Shown here piece by piece: positions 1 through 7,219 of a stretch of 10,551 nucleotides of DNA; within the stretch, counting starts at the first letter, position 1, and each line of letters begins with the position of its first letter. The position numbers were made by a program, and so were the translations under genes. This DNA is from Lachnospiraceae bacterium UBA3863 (GTDB taxonomy: Bacteria; Bacillota; Clostridia; Lachnospirales; Lachnospiraceae), in assembly GCA_002392385.1 (NCBI GenBank), contig DGGX01000102.1, positions 1 to 10,551 of the forward strand. Direction: 5' to 3'. The notes below the pieces were generated by a model. The model saw only the letters and a program-made list of their open reading frames with translations. It was not told the origin of the DNA and did not search any database.

Positions 1-93
1 CAGCAAGCAGGTTTCATAATATACTGGTAATATATACGTCAAGAAATATGGCACTATCTAAACGGGCTGCGCGGGGTGGGGCGCTTAACTAAA

Positions 94-119
94 TGACATT
101 GGAACCGTCCCCTGTGTGA
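94..119. repeat. REP-like 'GGAACCGTCCCC' element upstream of the first gene
   Basis: A short element of the form TGACA-TT-GGAACCGTCCCC-TGTGTGA lies 15 bases before the first start codon. Its ends are imperfect inverted matches of each other (TGACA against TGTGTGA). I recall very similar GGAACCGTCCCC sequences flanked by TGACA/TGTCA-like ends as dispersed intergenic repeats in many Clostridia genomes, sometimes linked to Y1-type (RAYT) transposases; that is memory, not a search. There is only one copy in this window and no transposase. It separates the AT-rich stretch at 11-60 from the gene. Confidence 0.45.
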
Positions 120-134
120 GAAACGGAGGCTTCC

Positions 135-584
135 ATGAAACTCAGGATCCATATCAAGGGTGCCGGCAGGCGGCAGAACAGGATCGCAGAGATCGTGTAT
201 GACTATCCGCAGGCGGAGATGTCTGTGGAGGAATTCCTCACGGAGACCGTGCGGCAGACAGTCCGCGCCTATAATACGCGGAGGGACACGGAGGTGTCGG
301 ACAGCGCAGAAATGCTGAAGCTGTTTTCAGAGGATATGCTGCAGGCACAGGCGGAGACCGGCAAGGTGACCTTCTCGGCCGTCCAGGAGCTGTCGCAGCA
401 GGCAGTGCACCGCGCGGATGAGAAGAAAGCTACACTAAATGCCCTCCAGGCCTTTGAGGACGGGATCGTGGCAGTGTTCGTGGACGGCGTGCGGTATACG
501 GAAGGCACACAGAGGCTGCGGCTGACGCCGGAGAGCGAGGCGACCTTTGTGCGGCTGACATTTCTGGCCGGGCGGATCTGGTAG
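135..584 (+). CDS. Hypothetical 149-residue protein, partner gene of the DUF4132 protein
   Basis: I do not recognise a named family. The start ATG is preceded by GGAGG at 125-129 (spacing 5). The protein is soluble, with no signal peptide or membrane segment. Residues 1-25 look like a beta-hairpin (MKLRIHIKG then IAEIVYDYP). The middle, about residues 30-105, is mainly charged and probably helical (EMSVEEFLTETVRQTVRAY, then SAEMLKLFSEDML). The end returns to beta character with the phrase 'DGIVAVFVDGVRY'. The DUF4132 gene starts 35 bases after its stop on the same strand, so the two are very likely co-transcribed. By position it is probably an accessory or binding partner of the large protein; this is inference only. 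No catalytic motif is visible. Confidence 0.85.
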   Translation: MKLRIHIKGAGRRQNRIAEIVYDYPQAEMSVEEFLTETVRQTVRAYNTRRDTEVSDSAEMLKLFSEDMLQAQAETGKVTFSAVQELSQQAVHRADEKKATLNALQAFEDGIVAVFVDGVRYTEGTQRLRLTPESEATFVRLTFLAGRIW

Positions 585-603
585 AGGACACGGTGTCCGG
601 ATC

Positions 604-609
604 AGGAGG
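604..609 (+). promoter_or_regulatory. Ribosome binding site that fixes the DUF4132 start
   Basis: AGGAGG lies 10 bases before the ATG at 620 and continues into a second GGAGG-like stretch (AGGAGGAGGG, 604-613). The reading frame is open upstream to a GTG at 593, but starting there would put this site inside the coding sequence and translate it as Ser-Gly-Gly-Gly. ATG 620 is therefore the better start. Confidence 0.7.
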
Positions 610-619
610 AGGGAAGAAG

Positions 620-3600
620 ATGGCATTCGATTATAACTCCCGCAGGAAATATGAGAAGGCAGCGGCGGAGCGCTGGGACAAGAAGCACGCGCTGGGACTG
701 GCCGGGCTCGTGCTCTCCCCGGAGCAGAAGGCCCTGTTTGAAGAGGTGCAGAATTTCAGCAAACTGCCCTACGACGGTTTCCCCAAGGTCCTGGAGTGGG
801 GCAGGAAATACGCTAAGGGGAAGACCGGGAGCCTGTCGGAGATCATGAAGAAAAGGTGCGGCGGCCTGATCTCCCTGTGCGTGCCGGAAGAATACCGGGC
901 GGATTATCTGTACCTGCTGGACCAGTATCCCAAATACCAGTACTCGCGGTCGATCTACCGGCCGACGGTCCGCACGGCGGAGCTCTCCGCCCACGTGATG
1001 GCCGCCTTCGGGCTGCTGGAGGCCTACCGGGCGCTGGAGATGTACGGCGTCACGCCCCTGGAGTTCCTGACAGAGCGGATGGAGCCGGAGGCGCTGGACT
1101 TTAAGAGAAATGACAATTACGGCGGGATCCTCCACATGGTGCAGTTCGACGACATCCTGGCGGCGCGGATCGACGCGGGAGACGCCCAGATCCTGGAGGC
1201 GGTGCGGGAAGCTTTTCTCAGCGACAACAACACCGTGATCGTCACCACGGACCTGATCCGGGGCGTCGTCAAGTCGAGGTCGACGGAACTGCATGAACTG
1301 CTGGGACGTTTCCTCGTGGCGGCCAGGCTCCAGGAGGGTGTGCGGCAGGCGGTCTGCGAGAACGCGGACTGCGGACGGCCGGAGGCTTTTATCACCATCC
1401 TGCGGGCGATCGGGGACAATGATCTGCTGCGTTTCTCCGCGGTCAAGAGAGCCGTGGCCACCTGGACGGGCATCTGCAATGTGGACGCCATGGACCGGAT
1501 CACGCAGAAGGTATTCGACGGCATCCGCAGCGCCGTGGAGGATCGGGAGAAGGCGCTGGCCATGACGGACTCGGAGGACAGCGTGGAGCTGGTCACGGGC
1601 CTGTGGGCCCTGGGCTTCTACGAGGTCCGGGACGCCGTGGAGCGGATGCGGGAGATCGCCCGCACCGGCAGCCGGAACCGCCGGCTGGCCCTGGCTTATT
1701 ACAACGGCGGTATCTGCCACTCCGACTTCAGCGAGGCCGTCGCGATGGAGATGCTGGAGACCTATCCGGAGGATCCGGAGATCGCCGCCGCCTTCCTGCC
1801 CACCTATCTGCCCGGCAGCGACCTGATGGTCAGCAATGCCATCCGTAACCGTGCGGGCAAACGCGTGTACAGCGCAAAAGAAGGGGATATCGTGGTGGAG
1901 CCCATCCCTCTGGAGGAGCTGGGCCTCACGGAGGCGCAGGCACGCCGACAGTACCCCATCCTGCGGGGACTGGCGGACTCCATGAAGAAGAAAAAGCAGG
2001 AATATGCGCCGCTGATCTTCCCCTGGTACGGCGCCGTGCTGGACAAAAAGACCCTCACGGAGAAGATGGCGGTCATCGCCTACGCCCTGCAGGACCAGAC
2101 CCTGATCGACGAGGTCTGTCTGCGCCTGAAGGACATCTCCGACAGCTATTACAACAACCGCAAGAACTATCTGCGGCTCCTCCTGCACGATCCCCAGACG
2201 CCCACCCAGAAGAATGCCCTCATCGACTATGTGGGCGACCAGGAGACCTTCACCCGCGGCGCGGCCTACATGCTCCTCAAGGAGATGGCCCTGACCGCGG
2301 AGGACTATCTGCGCCTTGAGAAGCTCCTCCGATTCAAGAACGAGGAGATCCGCCGTTATGTCATCGACCTGCTGGGCAGGCAGGACGCGGCGGGGAGAGA
2401 GGTCTGCGTCCGGAGACTCCTCGCCAGCGGCCAGGAGCAGCTGCGTCTGGCAGGCCTCGACATGCTCAAGAACAGGGCGGAGGAGTCCCCCCAGGAGAGA
2501 GCAGCCGCTGGCAGACTTCTCCTGGACGCGATCCCGGACCGGACCCTTCTCACAGACAAGGAGACCGTCCTCTGGGAGGAGATCGCCGGGGCAGCGGAGG
2601 GCGAGCAGGCCAGCGCCGGCGATGTGCTGTCCAGGGAGGGCTACGGCCTCTACGATCCCTCGGTGAAATACGCGCCGCAGGTCCCCAAGGCGGATCTGAA
2701 GGTGGCCGGGCAGTATTTCTCCCTGACCGCCGGGGAGATGAACGGGTATTTTGACCGCATCCGGGCCTTCCTGGAGGAACACGCCGGGCTGGAGTACAAG
2801 TCCGCCAACGGCGATACGCAGCTGCTGGGAAACGGCGGCCTCTACATGACTGCCTACGGCTCCGGTCCCATCGAGGACAAGTATCCCTTCCCGGAGCTCT
2901 GGCAGGAGGTCTGGGAGACCATCGTCAAGGAACCCAAGGTCTTCTTCAACCTGTATATGGCTCTGTCGAGCGGTCTGGACGAGGACGACATCGAGGAGAT
3001 CCGGCCCTATCTCAAGGCGGAGCACAAGGTCTTTCAGGATGCCGACGCCGCCTATCACTACACCGATCCCAAGTACAATGCCCGCAGCCAGACCGGCGTC
3101 TACATGACCATCCTCCGGATTATCCGCAGCCAGCAGAAGCTGGAGCTGCCGCTTCCCGTGGCGGAAGCCGCCCTGCTTTATGCTGCCGAACTGCCGGAAG
3201 ACCTCCGCTGGCTCCGGAAGAAACCGCCCAGATACGCCCAGCTCAGCGCGGCCCATCCCGTGCGCAGTTTTCTCCGGACCAATAAGTATGCCGTCATCCT
3301 GGACAGACTGCGCGCTTATAAGAGCGACGAGGAGTTCCGGGAGGTCTTTCCCCTCCTGTACGAGACGGACCGCATCTATGACGCGGAAAAACACGACCCC
3401 ACGGAGAACCGCAGCACCTCGCGGACGGGGAGTCTTCTGACCATGTTCGATTACATCAAGGCCTGGGAGCTGGGGATCCTTCCGGAGACGGACGTCTACC
3501 GGTGCGCCTTCGAGGTGCAGGGCCTGCGCATGGCCGTCGGCCAGCTGGGAGAGCTGTTCAGAAAGAAGATCGGGCTGAGCACCCTCTTTGAACTGCAGCA

Positions 3601-5770
3601 CTATCTGACCGTGGATATGGACAGACACACCGTCGACACCGGCGCGCGATTCTATCAGCTCTGCGAGCAGGTCCTGCAGAAGCTCACGGACCTGATCCTG
3701 GACGTCGAACTGCGCCGCGGCGACACGCCGACGGTCTTCTCGCCGGCTGTCTTTAAGATCCAGCGCGTCACGGGGATCCCCCGCCTGATGGGGATCCTGC
3801 GCGCCCTGGGCAAGGATCCTCTGGACAGGACGACCTACTACTCCTGGTATGCCAGCGGGACAGGCCGCCGGGAGTGCCTGTGCCACCTGCTCAAGGTGAG
3901 CCGGCCGGCCCCGGAGGAGACGGCGGAGGATCTGAAGGAGGCCCTGAAGACGCAGAAAGTCTCCCGGGACCGTCTCATCGAGGTGTCCATGTACGCGCCG
4001 CAGTGGCTCCCTCTGGTGGAGGAGGTGCTGGGGATCGACGGCCTGCAGAGCGGCTGCTACTACTTCATGGCCCACATGAACGAGCGTTTTGACGACCGGA
4101 AGAAGGCCGTGATCGCCCGCTACACCCCCCTGACGCCGGAGGAGCTGAACGACGGCTGTTTCGACACGAAATGGTTCTTCGAGGTCTATGAGCAGCTGGG
4201 AGAGAAGACTTTTGCCTCCCTCTACAAGGCTGCCAAATACATCGCCGACGGAAGCAAACACACGCGGGCCCGCAAGTACGCGGACGCAGCCCTGGGCAAG
4301 ATCAGCCGGGAGGAGCTGGAGCAGGGGATCCGGGACAAAAGGAACAAGGACCTGCTCATGAGCTATGGTCTGCTCCCCCTGAAGGACAGGGAGGATACCC
4401 TGCACCGCTATAATTTCCTGCAGCAGTTCTTCAAGGAGAGCAGGCAGTTCGGCGCCCAGCGCCGGCAGAGCGAAGCCCTGGCCGTGCAGACCGCCCTCCG
4501 GAACATGGCCACCACGGCGGGCTATGCTGACGCCACCCGCCTGACCCTTGCCATGGAGACGGAGATGGCCGTCTCCCATGCAGACTTCTATCAGGGCATC
4601 ACGCTCGGGGAATATACAGCGCGCGTCGTCGTGGACCCCGCCGGCCATCCTTCCCTGGAACTGCGCAAGGGGAACAAGGCTCTGAAGACTGTCCCCGCAG
4701 CCCTGAAAAAAGACGCCGCTCTCGCGGAGATCCGGGACTATGCCGCGGAGCTCAAGGCCCAGTATTCCCGCTGCACGGCCCTGTTTGAGCGGGCCATGGA
4801 AGAAGAGGAAGTCTACGCGCTGAAGGAACTGCAGGAGCTCCGCCGCGGACCTGTCGTCGCGGGGATCCTCGATGCCCTGGTCTTCGTGACCGCGGACGGA
4901 CAGACGGCGGGAACGCTGGAAGAACTGTCAGGCACTGCCGGCATCACGGAGGACACGCAGCTGAAGGTCGCCCACCCCGTCACGCTGTTTAAGATGGGCG
5001 TGCTGCCCCAGTATCAGCGGCTCTTCTTCACCAGACAGCAGGAGACCGGCCTGAAGCAGCCCTTCAAGCAGGTCTTCCGGGAGTTCTACCTGAAGCTGGA
5101 GGAGGAGACAGACGCCTCCGCTTCCCGGATGTTCGCCGGCTACCAGATCCAGCCTAAAAAGACAGTCGCCGCCCTGAAAGGGCGGCGCTGGGTGGCGGAT
5201 TATGAGAATGGTCTGCAGAAGATATGGTTCGGTGCCGGTATCGTGACGGAACTCTACGCGCTGGCGGACTGGTTCTCCCCGGCGGACACAGAGTGCCCGA
5301 CCCTGGAATATGTCTCCTTCAGCGACCGGCGCACCTACAAGCCGGTCAGGATCGCCGATGTGCCGGACGTCCTCTACTCTGAGACCATGCGGGACGCGGA
5401 CCTGGCGGTAAGCGTCGCCTATGCGGGCGGCGTCGATCCCGAGACCAGCCACTCCACGATCGAGATGCGCAAGGTCATTCTGGCCTTCAACATGGAGCTT
5501 TTCTCCCTGAAGAACGTGACCTTCGAGGGCACCCACGCCTTCATCGAGGGGACCATGGGCCGGTACACGGTCCATCTGGGGAGCGGCGTGATCCACAGAG
5601 CGGACGGCGGCATGGTGAACATCCTGCCGGTCCACTCCCAGCAGAGGGGGAAGATCTTCCTGCCTTTCATCGACGAGGATCCCAAGACAGCCGAGATCCT
5701 TTCCAAGATCCTGCTGCTGGCGGAGGACGGAAAGATCAAGGATCCCTATATCCTGCGTCAGATCCGGTAG
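620..5770 (+). CDS. Large DUF4132-domain protein (1716 residues, YehI/MolR-like family)
   Basis: A very large cytoplasmic-type protein without signal peptide or membrane segments. About residues 515-625 form helical HEAT/ARM-like repeats (LRLLLHD..., AAYMLLKEMAL, IRRYVIDLLGR, LRLAGLDMLKN). The last quarter carries the blocks I associate with DUF4132 and its C-terminal extension: FREFYLKLEEE and KGRRWVADYENGLQK near 1485-1535, then LYSETMRDADLAVSVAYAGG and SHSTIEMRKVILAFNMELF near 1590-1625. The family includes E. coli YehI and MolR; this protein is longer and has no visible WGR domain. The long N-terminal part probably matches DUF5724, which I recall as the partner of DUF4132 in Firmicutes. 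Biochemical function is unknown; in E. coli the family sits near MoxR-type ATPase, VWA and SWIM-domain genes, but none of these is in the window. The start is ATG 620; GTG 593 is a weaker alternative (1725 residues). The gene appears intact. Confidence 0.85.
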   Translation: MAFDYNSRRKYEKAAAERWDKKHALGLAGLVLSPEQKALFEEVQNFSKLPYDGFPKVLEWGRKYAKGKTGSLSEIMKKRCGGLISLCVPEEYRADYLYLLDQYPKYQYSRSIYRPTVRTAELSAHVMAAFGLLEAYRALEMYGVTPLEFLTERMEPEALDFKRNDNYGGILHMVQFDDILAARIDAGDAQILEAVREAFLSDNNTVIVTTDLIRGVVKSRSTELHELLGRFLVAARLQEGVRQAVCENADCGRPEAFITILRAIGDNDLLRFSAVKRAVATWTGICNVDAMDRITQKVFDGIRSAVEDREKALAMTDSEDSVELVTGLWALGFYEVRDAVERMREIARTGSRNRRLALAYYNGGICHSDFSEAVAMEMLETYPEDPEIAAAFLPTYLPGSDLMVSNAIRNRAGKRVYSAKEGDIVVEPIPLEELGLTEAQARRQYPILRGLADSMKKKKQEYAPLIFPWYGAVLDKKTLTEKMAVIAYALQDQTLIDEVCLRLKDISDSYYNNRKNYLRLLLHDPQTPTQKNALIDYVGDQETFTRGAAYMLLKEMALTAEDYLRLEKLLRFKNEEIRRYVIDLLGRQDAAGREVCVRRLLASGQEQLRLAGLDMLKNRAEESPQERAAAGRLLLDAIPDRTLLTDKETVLWEEIAGAAEGEQASAGDVLSREGYGLYDPSVKYAPQVPKADLKVAGQYFSLTAGEMNGYFDRIRAFLEEHAGLEYKSANGDTQLLGNGGLYMTAYGSGPIEDKYPFPELWQEVWETIVKEPKVFFNLYMALSSGLDEDDIEEIRPYLKAEHKVFQDADAAYHYTDPKYNARSQTGVYMTILRIIRSQQKLELPLPVAEAALLYAAELPEDLRWLRKKPPRYAQLSAAHPVRSFLRTNKYAVILDRLRAYKSDEEFREVFPLLYETDRIYDAEKHDPTENRSTSRTGSLLTMFDYIKAWELGILPETDVYRCAFEVQGLRMAVGQLGELFRKKIGLSTLFELQHYLTVDMDRHTVDTGARFYQLCEQVLQKLTDLILDVELRRGDTPTVFSPAVFKIQRVTGIPRLMGILRALGKDPLDRTTYYSWYASGTGRRECLCHLLKVSRPAPEETAEDLKEALKTQKVSRDRLIEVSMYAPQWLPLVEEVLGIDGLQSGCYYFMAHMNERFDDRKKAVIARYTPLTPEELNDGCFDTKWFFEVYEQLGEKTFASLYKAAKYIADGSKHTRARKYADAALGKISREELEQGIRDKRNKDLLMSYGLLPLKDREDTLHRYNFLQQFFKESRQFGAQRRQSEALAVQTALRNMATTAGYADATRLTLAMETEMAVSHADFYQGITLGEYTARVVVDPAGHPSLELRKGNKALKTVPAALKKDAALAEIRDYAAELKAQYSRCTALFERAMEEEEVYALKELQELRRGPVVAGILDALVFVTADGQTAGTLEELSGTAGITEDTQLKVAHPVTLFKMGVLPQYQRLFFTRQQETGLKQPFKQVFREFYLKLEEETDASASRMFAGYQIQPKKTVAALKGRRWVADYENGLQKIWFGAGIVTELYALADWFSPADTECPTLEYVSFSDRRTYKPVRIADVPDVLYSETMRDADLAVSVAYAGGVDPETSHSTIEMRKVILAFNMELFSLKNVTFEGTHAFIEGTMGRYTVHLGSGVIHRADGGMVNILPVHSQQRGKIFLPFIDEDPKTAEILSKILLLAEDGKIKDPYILRQIR

Positions 5771-5784
5771 ATAGAGTTCTCTTT

Positions 5785-5807
5785 CCTCGGAGCGGGCTGC
5801 GCCGAGG
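5785..5807. other. GC-rich hairpin between convergent genes, no T run
   Basis: CCTCGG (5785-5790) can pair with CCGAGG (5802-5807) around an 11-base loop; a second CCGAGG at 5823-5828 could compete. It lies in the 72-base gap between the stop of the DUF4132 gene and the stop of the convergent HxlR gene. Neither strand has a T run after the stem, so it is a weak candidate for a terminator. Confidence 0.3.
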
Positions 5808-5842
5808 GTGCGGCGGCATAACCGAGGATCAGGCGGCAGATG

Positions 5843-6199
5843 TCATCCTTTCATACGCTCGATATAGGCTGTCCCCCAGGTCTCCATCGCCTCGATGACG
5901 GGATGGAACTGCTCCCCGATCTCCGTCAGGGAGTACTCCACCCGCGGCGGGATGGCCTCGTACTGCTCGCGGCGGACGAGGCTCTTTTCTTCCAGTATTT
6001 TCAGCTGGGAGGAGAGGGTGGCGTGGGTCATGCGGGGCATCTTCCGGAGCAGCTCGTTGAAGCGTAGCGGGCCCTCCTCCAGGTAGAGGAGGATGAGCAC
6101 GGCCCACTTGCCCGAGATCAGGCTCTGGGCGGTGGCGTAGGGGCACTTGCCGAAGCGGTCCTCCAGGGTGTTCTGCTCGCTGCGATCAGGTGTCTGCAT
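5843..6199 (-). CDS. HxlR-family winged-helix transcriptional regulator
   Basis: The 118-residue length and sequence fit the HxlR/DUF24 branch of the MarR superfamily. The family signature is clear: C19-P20, then LISGKWAVLILLYL (about 28-41), the recognition-helix region TLSSQLKILEEKSLV (about 61-75) and the wing with RVEYSLTEIGEQF (about 86-98). These proteins bind DNA as dimers, often next to their own target genes. C19 is the only cysteine and holds the position used by thiol-sensing members such as YodB and HypR, so oxidant or quinone/aldehyde sensing is possible but not shown. The gene lies 26 bases downstream of the PPOX-like gene on the same strand and is probably its second cistron. 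The ribosome binding site AAGGA is 6 bases before the ATG. No clear terminator follows it. Confidence 0.92.
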   Translation of the reverse strand: MQTPDRSEQNTLEDRFGKCPYATAQSLISGKWAVLILLYLEEGPLRFNELLRKMPRMTHATLSSQLKILEEKSLVRREQYEAIPPRVEYSLTEIGEQFHPVIEAMETWGTAYIERMKG

Positions 6200-6200
6200 G

Positions 6201-6215
6201 GTCGATCCTTTCGAC
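6201..6215 (-). promoter_or_regulatory. Ribosome binding site in the loop of a small hairpin (HxlR gene)
   Basis: On the transcribed strand GTCGA-AAGGA-TCGAC forms a 5-bp stem with the Shine-Dalgarno AAGGA as its loop, just before the ATG at 6199. It may be a chance palindrome or a small modulator of translation. The stem is short. Confidence 0.35.
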
Positions 6216-6225
6216 GGGCGGACCG

Positions 6226-6627
6226 TCAGATGTCGAAAGCTTCCTTCACGGTCATCATGTCGCGGAACTCCGCATGGCCGTTCTCCAGGCAGAAGATGCC
6301 CATCTCCCAGCCGTTCTTGTCGTACATGCCCATGATGCCGGGCTGCTCCTCACGGACCCTGGCCATGATCGCGTCATCCTTCACGATCTTCACGGTGCCG
6401 TCCCAGCGCAGCCACTCGCTGCCGCAGAGCGCCAGCACTTCCACCTTGGGGTTGGCGGTCAGCTGCTTGTAGACATCCTTGAAGGTGCCGCAGCCGAAAT
6501 AGACGACGTCGTCGATCAGCAGCTGCATGCCGAAAGGACGGCCTTTGGGCTGGTCACCGTCTGTGGTGAGAAAATAAAAGACACCCGCTTTCTTCAGAAA
6601 CTCGTGGATCTTGGCTGCATTGCTCAT
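6226..6627 (-). CDS. Pyridoxamine 5'-phosphate oxidase (PPOX)-fold family protein
   Basis: A 133-residue protein that fits the small FMN-binding split-barrel (PPOX/NimA-like) families. Visible features are FYFLTTDGDQPKGRPFG near residues 17-33, the VYFGCGTFKDVYKQLTANPKVEV block near 42-64 with the polar 'T-K-DV-QL--NP' pattern typical of the family, and SEWLRWDGTVKIVKDD near 70-85. Members bind FMN or related cofactors and reduce small substrates; the substrate here cannot be told, and pyridoxal phosphate synthesis is unlikely at this length. The ATG has a perfect AGGAGG at 6635-6640 (spacing 7). It is the first gene of a two-gene operon with the HxlR regulator, which may control it. Confidence 0.85.
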   Translation of the reverse strand: MSNAAKIHEFLKKAGVFYFLTTDGDQPKGRPFGMQLLIDDVVYFGCGTFKDVYKQLTANPKVEVLALCGSEWLRWDGTVKIVKDDAIMARVREEQPGIMGMYDKNGWEMGIFCLENGHAEFRDMMTVKEAFDI

Positions 6628-6647
6628 GGGAAAACCTCCTTATTATG

Positions 6648-6659
6648 GAATGATCATTC
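6648..6659. promoter_or_regulatory. 12-bp perfect palindrome, candidate HxlR operator
   Basis: GAATGATCATTC lies in the leader between the PPOX promoter and its ribosome binding site. HxlR regulators bind dyad sites near their own promoters, so this is a possible operator. Two other perfect palindromes are nearby: TGCGGCCGCA (6665-6674) and AACCGGTT (6696-6703), the last one overlapping the expected transcription start. Which, if any, is bound cannot be decided here. Confidence 0.3.
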
Positions 6660-6705
6660 GTATGTGCGGCCGCAGTTTTTGCGGTCACTTTTTTGAACCG
6701 GTTTA

Positions 6706-6735
6706 ATTATATGACCGTCTGCCGGCAGCGCGCAA
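6706..6735 (-). promoter_or_regulatory. Sigma-70-type promoter of the PPOX-HxlR operon
   Basis: On the minus strand a perfect TATAAT -10 box (6706-6711) is preceded at 18 bases by TTGCGC (6730-6735) as the -35 box. Transcription would start near 6699, giving a leader of about 70 bases before the ATG at 6627. No better promoter is visible in the gap. Confidence 0.6.
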
Positions 6736-6749
6736 GTACGATCATGAAA

Positions 6750-6762
6750 GATACCAGGTATC
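6750..6762. promoter_or_regulatory. GATACC-A-GGTATC palindrome just upstream of the PPOX promoter
   Basis: A 13-bp dyad with a single central base lies 15-27 bases upstream of the -35 box of the PPOX operon. The one-base centre rules out an RNA hairpin, so a protein binding site is more likely. The same GATACC half-site is used in the terminator stem next to it (6772-6797). Confidence 0.35.
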
Positions 6763-6771
6763 CACAAAAAT

Positions 6772-6797
6772 ACCCGGTATCTTTGCGGATACCGGGT
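6772..6797 (-). terminator. Intrinsic terminator of the FeoA-like gene (works in both directions on paper)
   Basis: A perfect 10-bp stem, ACCCGGTATC (6772-6781) with GATACCGGGT (6788-6797), closes a 6-base loop. On the minus strand it is followed by ATTTTTG, and it begins 28 bases after the stop codon of the 72-residue gene. On the plus strand it is followed by a T6 run (6799-6804), so it could also stop plus-strand transcription entering from the PPOX side. Confidence 0.75.
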
Positions 6798-6824
6798 GTT
6801 TTTTCGAGATCGGATATGCAGTTT

Positions 6825-7043
6825 TTATGCCGCGACGACCTTGACGCTCCGTGCCACCTCGTCGCTGAGGGCCAGGGTGCGGCCGCCAAGGGAGATGATC
6901 ACGCCGTTGCCGAGATTCTGCACCAGTCGCACGCACTGGTCCTCCGCCAGCCTGAAGCGGCCGCGGAGGAGATCCTCATAGCCGCCGACGAGCCAGGTGA
7001 TCCTGTAGATGTGCTGGGGGTCAATGTTCATAAGGTTCAGCAT
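6825..7043 (-). CDS. Small FeoA-like domain protein (72 residues)
   Basis: The length and pattern fit a stand-alone FeoA (SH3-like) domain: an N-terminal 'IYRITWLVGG' strand, a central segment with RFRLAEDQCVRLVQN, and a C-terminal GNGVIISLGGRTLALSDEVARSV that resembles the 'GDPIEIRVRGYxLALRxxEA' ending of FeoA proteins. FeoA domains assist the FeoB ferrous iron transporter or form part of iron regulators; no FeoB is in the window, so the role here is open. The ATG at 7043 has AGGAGG at 7052-7057 (spacing 8), better placed than for the second Met at residue 5. It is monocistronic: a promoter lies upstream and a terminator downstream. The similarity is modest and an unrelated small protein remains possible. 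Confidence 0.6.
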   Translation of the reverse strand: MLNLMNIDPQHIYRITWLVGGYEDLLRGRFRLAEDQCVRLVQNLGNGVIISLGGRTLALSDEVARSVKVVAA

Positions 7044-7077
7044 GGTCGTTTCCTCCTTATGATCGGTCCTTCTGTTA

Positions 7078-7164
7078 CCAGTATACCGCGGCCGCGGCGC
7101 AAAGGTATCGCTAATCTTTGTTAGCGGAGGATATCGTTCTCAGACGGCGGCCGTGCTATACTGG
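7078..7164. promoter_or_regulatory. Divergent promoters with mirror-image TATACTGG boxes
   Basis: CCAGTATA (7078-7085) and TATACTGG (7157-7164) are exact inverted copies. Read outward, each gives a TATACT -10 box: the left one for the minus-strand FeoA-like gene and the right one for the plus-strand GH43 gene, the latter with an extended TGC before it. The -35 boxes are weak on both sides (for example ATACCT at 7103-7108 on the minus strand), which suggests activator help. A 12-bp palindrome CCGCGGCCGCGG (7086-7097) fills the spacer of the left promoter. Confidence 0.45.
7109..7126. promoter_or_regulatory. Inverted repeat CGCTAA-N6-TTAGCG, candidate shared operator
   Basis: The 6-bp arms are perfect with a 6-base centre (TCTTTG). 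The site touches the expected -35 region of the minus-strand promoter and sits about 8 bases upstream of the -35 position of the GH43 promoter, so one dimeric regulator could act on both. No regulator gene for sugar use is in the window. Confidence 0.4.
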
Positions 7165-7219
7165 AAGCGGCTTTTTGTTTATACAGTGCCGACATCTTCT
7201 GTGAAAAAAGGAGCGTATC

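Noticed and set aside
1..93. Promoter for the DUF4132 unit
   Set aside because: The stretch 11-60 is AT-rich, with TATA-like sequences such as TATATA at 31-36, but I see no acceptable -35/-10 pair, so I did not annotate one.
602..4648. A 1348-codon open frame on the minus strand, antisense to the DUF4132 gene
   Set aside because: In this register antisense stops correspond to sense codons TTA, CTA and TCA, which the GC-rich sense gene does not use over this span. The translated antisense product is low-complexity (rich in Gly, Leu, Gln, His, Arg, Val) and has no family features.
5785..5828. Intrinsic terminator between the DUF4132 and HxlR genes
   Set aside because: A stem exists but no T run follows it on either strand; kept only as a weak hairpin.
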